Position numbers and translations under genes: made by a program. From Ruminococcus_G sp050944435 (GTDB lineage: Bacteria > Bacillota > Clostridia > Lachnospirales > Lachnospiraceae): 64,000 bases of DNA. Of this stretch, positions 26,414-34,720 are shown one piece after another. Position 1 is the first letter of the stretch. Every line of letters begins with the position of its first letter. The stretch is taken from assembly GCA_050944435.1 (NCBI GenBank), contig JBMNRB010000013.1, forward strand, positions 23,588 to 87,587, written 5' to 3'. The notes beneath the pieces were generated by a model. That model saw only the letters and a program-made list of their open reading frames with translations, was not told the origin of the DNA and did no database searches.

Positions 26414-27283
26414 ATGAAATACCAGCTGATCACGGATGCGACAGCCGATATGTCAGAAGAGATTTTTAAAGAAATACCGGAACTTGATATGATTCCAATG
26501 GAAGTGATTCTGGATGATGAGGCCAGGACTTACGGACCGGGCGGAGATCTGACCGTGAAAGATTTTTATCAGGCCCTTCGTCAGGGAAAATACGGCAGCA
26601 CCAGTCAAATCACTCCTTATACATATACAGAAACCTTTGAAAAATATCTGAAAGAAGGAAAGGATATTCTTTATCTGGCCTTTTCTTCCGGCCTGTCCGC
26701 CACCTATCAGACGGCCTGCGGATGTGTGGAAAAACTGCGGAAATCCTATCCGGAACGAAACATCGTCTGTCTGGATACCCGGTGTGCCTGTGCAGGACAG
26801 GGGATGCTGGTTTACGAAGCTGCCTTGAAATGGCAGGAGGGCGCAGAGATAGAGGAACTGACCCAATGGGTGGAAGAGCGGAAAATGTCCATGTGTCACT
26901 GGTTTACGGTGGACAATCTGGAATATCTGAAAAAAGGGGGCAGGATAAGCGCCGCCGCCGCCGCCATCGGAAATATTCTCCAGGTAAAACCGCTGCTGCG
27001 GGTGGATGAGGAAGGAAAACTGGTGGTTGCCGGAAAACCCAGAGGTCAGCGGCAGGCCATGAATATGAAGCTGAAGGCAATGGAAGAAAGCTGGGATCCG
27101 TCTCTGGGTACAAATGTCTGGATTGCCCATGGAGACGCAGAACAGGAGGCGGAAAAATTAAAAGCTGAGGTGGAGAAGAGATTTCCGCAGGCCCGCTGCC
27201 GGATTGTCTGGGTGGGTCCCATCATTGGAATGCATACGGGGCCGGGCATGCAGGCTCTGTTGTTCTGGGGAAAGAAAAGATAG
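26414..27283 (+). CDS. DegV family fatty-acid-binding protein
   Basis: A 289-residue DegV protein, full length. Family motifs are ITDATADMS at the N-terminus, STSQITPYTYTETF and AFSSGLSATYQTA in the lipid-binding cleft, and a C-terminal PIIGMHTGPG. DegV/FakB proteins bind a fatty acid and present it to the kinase FakA; no fakA is adjacent. Monocistronic, with its own promoter and terminator. Confidence 0.93.
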   Translation: MKYQLITDATADMSEEIFKEIPELDMIPMEVILDDEARTYGPGGDLTVKDFYQALRQGKYGSTSQITPYTYTETFEKYLKEGKDILYLAFSSGLSATYQTACGCVEKLRKSYPERNIVCLDTRCACAGQGMLVYEAALKWQEGAEIEELTQWVEERKMSMCHWFTVDNLEYLKKGGRISAAAAAIGNILQVKPLLRVDEEGKLVVAGKPRGQRQAMNMKLKAMEESWDPSLGTNVWIAHGDAEQEAEKLKAEVEKRFPQARCRIVWVGPIIGMHTGPGMQALLFWGKKR

Positions 27284-27318
27284 AGAGAAATAAGAAAACA
27301 CCGTGGGGAGAGAAAGGG

Positions 27319-27347
27319 CGGTATAGCTTTGGCTATGCCGTTTTTCT
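27319..27347 (+). terminator. Intrinsic terminator after degV
   Basis: CGGTATAGC (27319-27327) pairs with GCTATGCCG (27332-27340, one G-T pair), followed by TTTTTCTC. Confidence 0.85.
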
Positions 27348-27414
27348 CACTCTTGTTCTATAAGAACCGTTCTAAAAAGGGCGAAAAAAAACGAATGAGA
27401 GAGAATAATGATCT

Positions 27415-27861
27415 ATGGAAATATTAAAACTCAGAGAACACAGTGAACTGGCGCCAGAAGCCGCATCATGGTTCCATTCAAAGTGGGAGATTCCCGTTGA
27501 AGAATACGCAGAAAGCATACAGGAATGTTTAAGCGGAGGGTGTGTTCCCCAGTGGTATGCTGCAGTCGAGAACGGGCAGATTATCGGCGGTATTGGGGTG
27601 ATCGAAAATGATTTTCATAACCGAAAGGATCTAAGGCCAAATGTCTGTGCTGTATATGTCGAGGAAAATTATCGCTGCCGGGGTATTGCCGGAAAATTGC
27701 TTGGCTTTGTCTGCGAGGATATGCGTTCGTTCGGTCTGAAAAACTTATATCTCATTACAGACCATACAGGTTTCTATGAACGCTATAGATGGAAATTCCT
27801 GTGTATGGTGCAGGGCGATGGTGAATCCGACATGACGAGGATGTATTCTTATGAACTTTAG
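27415..27861 (+). CDS. GNAT family N-acetyltransferase
   Basis: A 148-residue acetyltransferase. The acetyl-CoA-binding motif A is VCAVYVEENYRCRGIAGKLL (about residues 79-98), followed by LYLITDHTGFYERYRW, typical of GNAT enzymes acting on small molecules. Substrate unknown. The ribosome-binding site is weak. The short repeats GTTCT/AGAAC/GTTCT at 27355-27373 upstream might be an operator. Confidence 0.85.
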   Translation: MEILKLREHSELAPEAASWFHSKWEIPVEEYAESIQECLSGGCVPQWYAAVENGQIIGGIGVIENDFHNRKDLRPNVCAVYVEENYRCRGIAGKLLGFVCEDMRSFGLKNLYLITDHTGFYERYRWKFLCMVQGDGESDMTRMYSYEL

Positions 27862-27950
27862 CTGCAGACCGATATTGTAAAAAGAGCAGCTGTTCATTGC
27901 TGCCGGGAGGTACTGTAAAAGTGATTCAGCCATAAAGGAGGAGGAAAACC

Positions 27951-28358
27951 ATGTGGGAATGCCCAAAATGCGGACGAAAGTTCAAAAATACCAATCAAAG
28001 CCATTACTGCGGTACTGCCCCGCAGAACATTGAGGAATACATTGCACAGCAGCCGGAAGATATCCAGCCGTATCTTCGTCAGATTAATGCAGCCATTAAA
28101 AAAGCGCTGCCGGAGGCCATCCAAAAGATTTCATGGAGTATGCCCACTTATTGGAAAAAACGGAACCTTATTCAGTTTGCGGCATTCAAAAAGCACATTG
28201 GCTTATATCCCGGGTCAGCTGCGGTGGAAGCCTTTGCAGAACAGCTGCAAGGATACAAAAGCAGCAAGGGAAGCATCCAGCTTCCCTATGATAAGCCAAT
28301 ACCCCTCGAACTGATTGGTGAGATTGCGGCGTGGTGCGGGAAGGAGTACGGAGAATAA
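27951..28358 (+). CDS. DUF1801 protein with N-terminal zinc-ribbon-like segment
   Basis: A 135-residue protein. The N-terminus CPKCGRKF...SHYC looks like a small zinc-binding ribbon. The remainder is the DUF1801/YdhG-like domain (YIAQQPEDIQPYLRQI, ISWSMPTYWKKRNLIQFAAF, KHIGLYPG). The biochemical role of the family is not firmly known. AAAGGAGGAGG lies upstream. Its stop codon overlaps the start of the broken DUF5655 gene by one base. Confidence 0.85.
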   Translation: MWECPKCGRKFKNTNQSHYCGTAPQNIEEYIAQQPEDIQPYLRQINAAIKKALPEAIQKISWSMPTYWKKRNLIQFAAFKKHIGLYPGSAAVEAFAEQLQGYKSSKGSIQLPYDKPIPLELIGEIAAWCGKEYGE

Positions 28359-28584
28359 TGAACACAGATACACTTCTTTTCTTTGAAGGGCACTTGGATG
28401 CCCTTCCGCTTTACGAGAAGCTGGAAGAACAGATTTTAAGCGGAATCGACAACGTCCGCATCAAAGCGCAGAAAAGCCAGATTTCCGTTGGACGCATCAT
28501 CTGCTTATTTCCAAGTTGGATGAAATCGATGAGGAAGTGATGGGCTGGATCAAGGAAGCGGCGGAGTTTTCCGCTGTAAAATAA
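28358..28584 (+). pseudogene. DUF5655 gene with internal deletion and frameshift
   Basis: The first 47 or so codons (TDTLLFFEGHLDALPLYEKL to KAQKSQIS) are the N-terminus of a DUF5655-type protein. After about 28498 the frame changes, and the other frame gives WTHHLLISKLDEIDEEVMGW and ends EFSAVK at 28584, the expected C-terminus. The middle of the domain is missing. The gene is translationally coupled to the DUF1801 gene, a common pairing. The remaining single-frame product would be about 60 residues. Confidence 0.75.
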
Positions 28585-28605
28585 CGACAATAAACATAAT
28601 GGGAG

Positions 28606-28632
28606 CAGCCGATGAAAGACCGGCTGTTTTTC
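28606..28632 (+). terminator. Intrinsic terminator before the copper operon
   Basis: CAGCCG (28606-28611) pairs with CGGCTG (28621-28626), followed by TTTTTC. Confidence 0.8.
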
Positions 28633-28655
28633 TATTCAAAGGGAAAAATTCCCCC

Positions 28656-28684
28656 TTGCAATATACCCCTGCAGGGTATATAAT
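28656..28684 (+). promoter_or_regulatory. Copper-responsive promoter with CsoR operator in the spacer
   Basis: TTGCAA (28656-28661), 17-base spacer, TATAAT (28679-28684). The palindrome TATACCCCTGCAGGGTATA (28662-28680) fills the spacer and touches the -10. It matches the known CsoR box form of ATACCC/GGGTAT arms around a short centre. Bound CsoR would block RNA polymerase until Cu(I) releases it. Confidence 0.9.
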
Positions 28685-28710
28685 ACAGGACAGATAGGAG
28701 GGATATGCAG

Positions 28711-29013
28711 ATGGAAGAAAACCGGGAATGCTGTCACCGGACAAAGGAGCGTACAGAAAAGGAATATAAAGATCTGGTTCATCGGCTGAACCGGATTGAG
28801 GGACAGGTGCGGGGAATTAAGAAAATGGTGGAAAATGACGCATACTGTCCGGATATATTGATCCAGGTGTCGGCGGTTAACGCTGCGCTGAACAGTTTTA
28901 ATAAAGTACTGCTGGCAAATCATATCCGTACCTGTGTGGCGGAGGACATCCGGGAAGGAAAAGATGAGACTATAGATGAACTGGTACTGACGCTGCAGAA
29001 GCTGATGAGGTAG
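28711..29013 (+). CDS. csoR: CsoR-type copper-sensing repressor
   Basis: A 100-residue all-helical DUF156 repressor. The Cu(I) ligands are all present: Cys46 (AYCPD), His71 and Cys75 (NHIRTC). RLNRIEGQVRGIKKMVE is the DNA-binding helix region. ATG 28711 is eight bases from AGGAGGG; ATG 28705 is too close. First gene of the copper operon, likely autoregulated at 28662-28680. Confidence 0.93.
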   Translation: MEENRECCHRTKERTEKEYKDLVHRLNRIEGQVRGIKKMVENDAYCPDILIQVSAVNAALNSFNKVLLANHIRTCVAEDIREGKDETIDELVLTLQKLMR

Positions 29014-29023
29014 GGACAGAAAA

Positions 29024-29395
29024 ATGGGTAATGTTATTATTCTTGTTCTTCTGGCAATCATAATACTGATCGCCGCACGGACCGCTCTGAAACATGCAAA
29101 AGGGGAAGGCGGATGCTGCGGGGGAGGCAGTACCGTGAAAGCAAAGAAGAAAAAACTGGAGGGTCCGGTGGTGGCCCGGAAGGTAATGACTATTGAAGGG
29201 ATGCATTGTGAAAATTGTAAAAATGCGGTGGAAAATCGTCTGAACCGGCTGGAGGGAGTTGCTGCCAAAGTCAATTTGAAGAAGAAAACGGCGCTGATTT
29301 CTTTGGATCGCAGGGTGGACGATGAGGTTTTAAAAGAAGCGGTGGATGGTCTTGATTATCAGGTGATCAGCATCGCAGAGAGGAGGCGTGATTAA
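29024..29395 (+). CDS. Membrane-anchored HMA (heavy-metal-associated) protein
   Basis: A 123-residue protein. One N-terminal membrane helix (NVIILVLLAIIILIAAR) is followed by a Gly/Cys stretch GGCCGGG similar to FeoB-associated Cys-rich proteins and a Lys-rich linker. A C-terminal HMA ferredoxin-like domain has Cys62 and Cys65 (GMHCENC). It probably carries Cu(I) at the membrane for CopA. It lies ten bases after csoR and its stop directly abuts the copA start. Confidence 0.85.
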   Translation: MGNVIILVLLAIIILIAARTALKHAKGEGGCCGGGSTVKAKKKKLEGPVVARKVMTIEGMHCENCKNAVENRLNRLEGVAAKVNLKKKTALISLDRRVDDEVLKEAVDGLDYQVISIAERRRD

Positions 29396-31933
29396 ATGGA
29401 ACAGTATACGGTGACAGGGATGAGCTGCGCGGCCTGCAGCGCCAGAGTGGAAAAGGCCGTATCCCACGTACCCGGTGTGGATTCCTGCTCGGTCAGCCTG
29501 CTGACCAATTCCATGGGAGTGGAGGGAAGCGCCGCTCCGGAGGCGATTATCGCCGCTGTGGAACAGGCGGGGTATCACGCTGCGGTGAAAGGAGCCGGAG
29601 GGACGGCCAAAAGCCAGGGGGCGGAGGAGAGCCTGCTGGAGGACCGGGAGACTCCGGTATTGAAAAAGCGGCTGATTGCTTCTCTTTGTTTTCTCATTCC
29701 CTTGATGTACCTTTCCATGGGACATATGATGTGGAACTGGCCCCTTCCTTCCGCCCTGGCAGAAAACCATGTGGCGCTGGGAATTTTACAGCTTCTGCTG
29801 ACTGTCGTCGTCATGGTAATCAATCAGAAATTTTTTATCAGCGGATTTAAAGGTCTGATTCACAGAGCGCCCAACATGGATACCCTGGTGGCGCTGGGAG
29901 CCGGCGCTTCCTTTGGATACAGCACTTATGCGCTCCTGGCCATGACAGGCGCACAGATGAACGGGGATATGGAAAGGGTTATGGCCTATATGCATGAGTT
30001 TTATTTCGAATCGGCGGCTATGATTCTTACCCTGATCACGGTGGGGAAAATGCTGGAGGCCCGCTCCAAAGGACGGACTACGGACGCGCTGAAAAGTCTG
30101 ATGAAGCTGGCGCCCAAGACGGCCACGGTGATTCGAAACGGCGTGGAGACGGAGGTCTCCATTGATCAGGTGCGGATCAAGGATATTTTCGTGGTGCGGC
30201 CCGGCGAAAATATACCGGTGGACGGTATCGTACTGGAAGGCAGCAGCGCCGTCAACGAATCGGCGCTGACCGGTGAGAGCATTCCCGTTGACAAAGCAGA
30301 AGGGGATCACGTGTCAGCGGCCACAGTGAATCAATCCGGATTTATCAAATGTGAAGCCACCCGTGTGGGGGAAGATACCACACTGTCCCGGATTATTCAG
30401 ATGGTCAGCGATGCGGCGGCCACAAAAGCCCCCATTGCCAAAGTGGCGGACAAAGTATCGGGCGTCTTTGTGCCGGCGGTTATCTCCATTGCGGCCATCA
30501 CCATTGTGGTCTGGCTGCTTGCCGGTCAGGGAATTGGATTTGCTCTGGCCAGAGGAATTTCCGTTCTGGTGATCAGCTGTCCCTGCGCGCTGGGGCTTGC
30601 CACCCCGGTGGCCATTATGGTGGGAAACGGCATGGGAGCGAAAAACGGCATTCTTTTCAAAACGGCAGTTTCCCTGGAAGAGACGGGCAAGATGGATATT
30701 GTAGCTTTGGATAAGACGGGAACCATCACCAGCGGCGAGCCCAGGGTGACGGATATTATCCCTGCGCCACAGGCGGAGGAAGAGGAGCTGCTGCTCATGG
30801 CCTATGCCCTGGAGCGAAAAAGCGAGCATCCCCTTGCAAGGGCAATTATTTCCCTGGCGGAGGAGAGAAATCTGACTAAAGACCAGCCTGAGGTTTCGGA
30901 TTTCCGGGCGGTTCCGGGAAACGGTCTGTCGGGCGTGATGGACGGAGTGGTCCTCACCGGAGGAAACCGGAATTTCATGGGAGAAAATGCGGGAATTTCC
31001 AGTGAAATGGAGAAAAAAGCCGGGGAACTGGCCGAGGATGGAAAGACTCCCCTGTTCTTTGCAAGGGATGGGAAACTGGTTGGCATCATTGCCGTGGCCG
31101 ACGTGATTAAGGAAGACAGTCCCCGGGCGGTGAAAGAACTGCAGAATATGGGAATTCATGTGGTTATGCTCACCGGAGATAATGAACGGACGGCCAGAGC
31201 CATCGGAAAACAGGCCGGTGTGGATGAAGTGATTGCCGGTGTGCTGCCTGAGGGAAAAGAGAATGTGATCCGCCGTTTGAAAGAAAAAGGAAAAGTGGCT
31301 ATGGTGGGAGACGGCATCAACGACGCGCCGGCGCTGACCAGAGCCGATATGGGAATCGCCATTGGAGCCGGTACGGACATAGCCATTGACGCTGCGGACG
31401 TAGTACTGATGAAGAGCCGCCTGAGCGATGTGCCTGCGGCCATTCGCCTGAGCAGAGCCACCTTGAGAAATATTCACGAAAATCTTTTCTGGGCCTTCTT
31501 CTATAACGTCATTGGGATTCCCCTGGCGGCGGGCGTGTGGTATCCTCTGCTGGGATGGAAGCTGAATCCCATGTTCGGGGCGGCGGCCATGAGTTTATCC
31601 AGTTTCTGCGTCGTAATGAATGCGCTGCGTCTGAATCTGTTTCGCATGCACGACGCATCCAGGGATAAAAAGAAAAAAAGCAAACATATCATAAAAAAGG
31701 AAAAACAGGAGGAAAAAAACATGACGAAAACAATGAAAATCGAAGGAATGATGTGCGGACACTGCGAGGCCAGAGTGAAAAAAGCGCTGGAAGGCGTACA
31801 GGGAGTAAAAGAAGCTGCAGTGAGTCATGAGGCTGGAACGGCAGTGGTAACCCTGGCGGAAAATGTGGCTGACGACGTATTAAAAAAGGCAGTGGAGGAT
31901 CAGGACTATCAGGTGACATCCATCGAAGGGTAA
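29396..31933 (+). CDS. copA: Copper-exporting P-type ATPase with C-terminal CopZ-like domain
   Basis: An 845-residue P1B-1 ATPase. The N-terminal HMA has CAAC at 11-14. The transmembrane Cu(I) site SCPCAL is near 394-399, the phosphorylation motif DKTGT near 439, then the ATP-binding domain and last helices up to about residue 750. After a Lys-rich linker a second complete HMA domain begins at Met776 with Cys787 and Cys790. The C-terminal HMA is unusual; most CopA proteins end after the last helix. AGGAGG (29381-29386) lies nine bases before the ATG. Confidence 0.95.
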   Translation: MEQYTVTGMSCAACSARVEKAVSHVPGVDSCSVSLLTNSMGVEGSAAPEAIIAAVEQAGYHAAVKGAGGTAKSQGAEESLLEDRETPVLKKRLIASLCFLIPLMYLSMGHMMWNWPLPSALAENHVALGILQLLLTVVVMVINQKFFISGFKGLIHRAPNMDTLVALGAGASFGYSTYALLAMTGAQMNGDMERVMAYMHEFYFESAAMILTLITVGKMLEARSKGRTTDALKSLMKLAPKTATVIRNGVETEVSIDQVRIKDIFVVRPGENIPVDGIVLEGSSAVNESALTGESIPVDKAEGDHVSAATVNQSGFIKCEATRVGEDTTLSRIIQMVSDAAATKAPIAKVADKVSGVFVPAVISIAAITIVVWLLAGQGIGFALARGISVLVISCPCALGLATPVAIMVGNGMGAKNGILFKTAVSLEETGKMDIVALDKTGTITSGEPRVTDIIPAPQAEEEELLLMAYALERKSEHPLARAIISLAEERNLTKDQPEVSDFRAVPGNGLSGVMDGVVLTGGNRNFMGENAGISSEMEKKAGELAEDGKTPLFFARDGKLVGIIAVADVIKEDSPRAVKELQNMGIHVVMLTGDNERTARAIGKQAGVDEVIAGVLPEGKENVIRRLKEKGKVAMVGDGINDAPALTRADMGIAIGAGTDIAIDAADVVLMKSRLSDVPAAIRLSRATLRNIHENLFWAFFYNVIGIPLAAGVWYPLLGWKLNPMFGAAAMSLSSFCVVMNALRLNLFRMHDASRDKKKKSKHIIKKEKQEEKNMTKTMKIEGMMCGHCEARVKKALEGVQGVKEAAVSHEAGTAVVTLAENVADDVLKKAVEDQDYQVTSIEG
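31721..31933 (+). CDS. Possible internal CopZ-like copper chaperone start within copA
   Basis: In frame with copA, a perfect AGGAGG (31707-31712) lies eight bases before ATG 31721. Translation from there would give a free 70-residue HMA protein with GMMCGHCEARVKKAL, the size and sequence of a CopZ chaperone. The site and spacing are seen; use of the start is inference. The alternative is that the site is a fossil of a once separate copZ gene. Confidence 0.45.
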   Translation: MTKTMKIEGMMCGHCEARVKKALEGVQGVKEAAVSHEAGTAVVTLAENVADDVLKKAVEDQDYQVTSIEG

Positions 31934-31977
31934 TCTGATTCCCGGAAGAAAAGGAAAAGTCAGGAAATGACCGACAG

Positions 31978-32007
31978 AGAGACTGGTGAAAACCGGTCTC
32001 TTTTTTT
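31978..32007 (+). terminator. Intrinsic terminator of the copper operon
   Basis: GAGACTGG (31979-31986) pairs with CCGGTCTC (31993-32000, one G-T), followed by seven T. Confidence 0.9.
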
Positions 32008-32105
32008 GTGCTGCTTCACACAATGAACATACATTGAGCAAACAGTGGTCACATAGGATGACTATACTGATAATGTATAAGGATGAAAGAAAGGAAGAGA
32101 AAAGA

Positions 32106-32849
32106 ATGAGACGAAAATATGTGGCCTTACTTCTTGGGATGCTGATGTGCAGTACGATTGTTTTTGACGGCTGCAGTCAGGAACCGGCGGAGGCGGAAGA
32201 GGAAGAATCCCAGCTTTCCCAGGCCGTTTTAGAATATAGTACGGACACCGACGAAAGCGGACAGGAGATAATATCGGTGGGAAAGGATGAAAATGGCGTC
32301 CGGATCAGCCGGGGAGCCAGGGTGACCATGAGGGACTTTTCCATATCCAGAGATTCCCAGGACAGCGAATTCCTCCTTCGGTGCACGGGAAACAGCGGAG
32401 AGAATGGCTGGGGCCAGACCGGAAAAAACGGAGCCAGCTGTGTGTTTACCGCCCGGAAGCAGCAGATGGAAGGCGACATTATCTGGGACAGCATCAGCGA
32501 ACTTGACTGTTATCTGACGGAAAACAGTATCTGGACCGGCGCGGCGCTGCAGGATGAAACCTGGGCCCAAGAGGAAGGCGGGGGATACGGCAATCTGTAT
32601 ATTGAAGAGGGAAGCACATGGATTGTCACCGGGGACAGCAAAGTGAGCAGTCTGTACAGCAGCGGAAATATCCTGGATGAAAACGGCGATCCGGTCAGCA
32701 TCCGGGGAACAGATGGGACGGTGTACGTGAGCGGAACGGGAAAATACACGGTGACGGTGGATCAGTACGGAGAAAACGTTGATTTGTCCGGAAGCTCATA
32801 TCCCTCTCAATGGAGCGACTATGAAGTGGAAAATCCCTTTCTTCAGTAA
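32106..32849 (+). CDS. Lipoprotein, beta-rich, unknown function
   Basis: A 247-residue exported protein. The lipoprotein signal MRRKYVALLLGMLMCSTIVF is followed by DGC, giving lipidated Cys23, then a Glu-rich linker. The mature part is rich in Gly, Ser and aromatic residues with repeated short strands (GNLYIEEGSTWIVTGDSKVS, GTVYVSGTGKYTVTV), suggesting a beta-helix or carbohydrate-binding-like fold. Family not recognised. ATG 32106 begins the signal; the frame is open further upstream into the terminator region, which is not coding. Confidence 0.7.
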   Translation: MRRKYVALLLGMLMCSTIVFDGCSQEPAEAEEEESQLSQAVLEYSTDTDESGQEIISVGKDENGVRISRGARVTMRDFSISRDSQDSEFLLRCTGNSGENGWGQTGKNGASCVFTARKQQMEGDIIWDSISELDCYLTENSIWTGAALQDETWAQEEGGGYGNLYIEEGSTWIVTGDSKVSSLYSSGNILDENGDPVSIRGTDGTVYVSGTGKYTVTVDQYGENVDLSGSSYPSQWSDYEVENPFLQ

Positions 32850-32855
32850 TTGAAA

Positions 32856-32884
32856 TTGACGCGCCGGGAAAAATCCGTTATGAT
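32856..32884 (+). promoter_or_regulatory. Sigma-A promoter of the ABC-F gene
   Basis: TTGACG (32856-32861), 17-base spacer, TATGAT (32879-32884). Confidence 0.75.
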
Positions 32885-32920
32885 AAAAACTGTCGTAATA
32901 TGAAAAAAGGGGCAGTTTTT

Positions 32921-34720
32921 ATGAATATCATCAACATAGAGCAAATCAGCAAGATATATGGTGAGAAAACCATATTTGACCATGCCTCCTTCGGCGTGCA
33001 GCAGGGGGATAAAATCGGAATTGTGGGGATCAACGGCACGGGAAAGAGTACGCTGCTTAAAATGGTGGCCGGGGAAGAAGAGCCCGATGAGGGACAGATC
33101 GTCTGCCAGAACGGACTGAGAATTGCGTGGCTCCCCCAGAATCCCCTGTTTCCGGAGAAAGCTACCCTGTCCGACTATATCAGCGGCGATGATCAGTGGA
33201 AGATCCAGAGTAACCTGAGCAGGCTGGGAATGGAAGAATATGAGTCGAAGATGGGGCAGTTGTCCGGCGGCCAGAGAAGAAAGGCGGCTCTTGCAAAGGT
33301 GCTGGCCCAGGAATTCGATGTGCTTTTGCTGGACGAACCCACCAATCATCTGGATCAGCAGATGATTTCCTGGCTGGAGGATTATCTTAGGGAGCAAAAA
33401 TCCACTCTTTTAATGGTAACCCACGACCGGTATTTCCTTGACCGGGTGACCAATAAAATTCTGGAAATCAGTCACGGTTCCATGTACAGCTATGAAGGAA
33501 ACTATTCTCTGTTTCTGGAGAGAAAAGCCCAAAGAGAAGAGATGGAGCTGGCTTCCCAGAGAAAGCGGCAGAGCATTTTGCGCATTGAGCAGGAATGGGC
33601 CATGCGGGGGTGCCGGGCGCGGTCAACGAAACAGCGCGCCAGACTGGAACGGCTGGAACAGCTGAAAAAGGAAAAAGGACCGGCGGCGGATCAGACGGTG
33701 GAGCTTTCTTCCATAGAGACGAGGATGGGGAAAAAGACCATAGAGTTTTCCCATCTTTCCAAAAGTTACGGGGAGAAAAAGATTCTGGAGGATTTCAGCT
33801 ACATCTTTCTGAAAAACCAGACGGTGGGCATTATCGGCCCCAACGGCTGCGGAAAATCTACGCTCCTTAAAATGATCGCCGGGCTGGAACAGTCGGACTT
33901 TGGAGACATTGCCATAGGAGAAACCATCCGCATCGGCTACTTTGCCCAGGAAGAGCACCATATGGATGAGCGGCAGAGAGTGATTGATTATGTGAAAGAC
34001 ATTGGGGAATACGTGATAACCCGTGAGGGGAGGATCAGCGCCTCCTCCATGCTGGAACGCTTTTTGTTCACTCCGGATATGCAGTATGCCCCCATTGGGA
34101 AGCTTTCCGGAGGGGAAAAACGAAGGCTGTATCTTTTGGGCGTCCTCTGCGGAAATATCAACGTACTTTTGCTGGACGAAGCGGGAAATAACCTGGATAT
34201 TCCCACCCTGACCATTTTGGAAGACTATCTCAATTCCTTTGTGGGGATTGTAATCGCTGTGTCCCATGACCGGTATTTCCTGGACAATGTGGCGGACCGG
34301 ATCCTGGAGTTTGACGGCCAGGGCCATCTGCAGCAATACGAAGGGGGATATACCGATTATCTGGAAGCAAAAGAGCAAAGAAAAAAAGAATTGGAAAAGA
34401 AGGAGGAAAAGGACAGTCAGAAAGAAAAGACTTCCGGCGGAAAAAACTGGAAGCAGAACCGGCCCGTCAGGCTCAAGTTTACTTACAGCGAGCAGAAAGA
34501 ATTTGAAACCATTGACGAGGATATCGCGTCTTTGGAAGAGCAGATCAGAAAACTGGAGGAGGATATTCTGGCCAACGCCACAAACTCCGGGAAACTCAAT
34601 GAGCTGACGGTACAAAAAGAGGAGATGGAAGAGAAGCTGGATGAGAAGATGGAACGGTGGGTTTATCTGAATGATCTGGCGGAAAGGATTGAAAAACAAA
34701 AGGATGAAAAAGGAAAATAA
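32921..34720 (+). CDS. ABC-F family ATPase (Uup/ribosome-associated type)
   Basis: A 599-residue soluble protein with two ABC domains and no membrane segments. Domain 1 has GINGTGKS, LSGGQRRK and LLLDEPTNHLD; domain 2 has GPNGCGKS, LSGGEKRR and LLLDEAGNNLD. A basic inter-domain linker lies at about 200-260. A C-terminal charged coiled coil (about 495-599) is as in Uup. ABC-F proteins act on the ribosome; a role in antibiotic protection or translation cannot be settled here. The second Walker B has EAGNN instead of EPTNH. Confidence 0.88.
   Translation: MNIINIEQISKIYGEKTIFDHASFGVQQGDKIGIVGINGTGKSTLLKMVAGEEEPDEGQIVCQNGLRIAWLPQNPLFPEKATLSDYISGDDQWKIQSNLSRLGMEEYESKMGQLSGGQRRKAALAKVLAQEFDVLLLDEPTNHLDQQMISWLEDYLREQKSTLLMVTHDRYFLDRVTNKILEISHGSMYSYEGNYSLFLERKAQREEMELASQRKRQSILRIEQEWAMRGCRARSTKQRARLERLEQLKKEKGPAADQTVELSSIETRMGKKTIEFSHLSKSYGEKKILEDFSYIFLKNQTVGIIGPNGCGKSTLLKMIAGLEQSDFGDIAIGETIRIGYFAQEEHHMDERQRVIDYVKDIGEYVITREGRISASSMLERFLFTPDMQYAPIGKLSGGEKRRLYLLGVLCGNINVLLLDEAGNNLDIPTLTILEDYLNSFVGIVIAVSHDRYFLDNVADRILEFDGQGHLQQYEGGYTDYLEAKEQRKKELEKKEEKDSQKEKTSGGKNWKQNRPVRLKFTYSEQKEFETIDEDIASLEEQIRKLEEDILANATNSGKLNELTVQKEEMEEKLDEKMERWVYLNDLAERIEKQKDEKGK

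Noticed and set aside
27355..27373. GTTCT-ATA-AGAAC-C-GTTCT, resembling a LexA/DinR box
   Set aside because: Spacing does not match the GAAC-N4-GTTC consensus; kept only as a remark at the GNAT gene.
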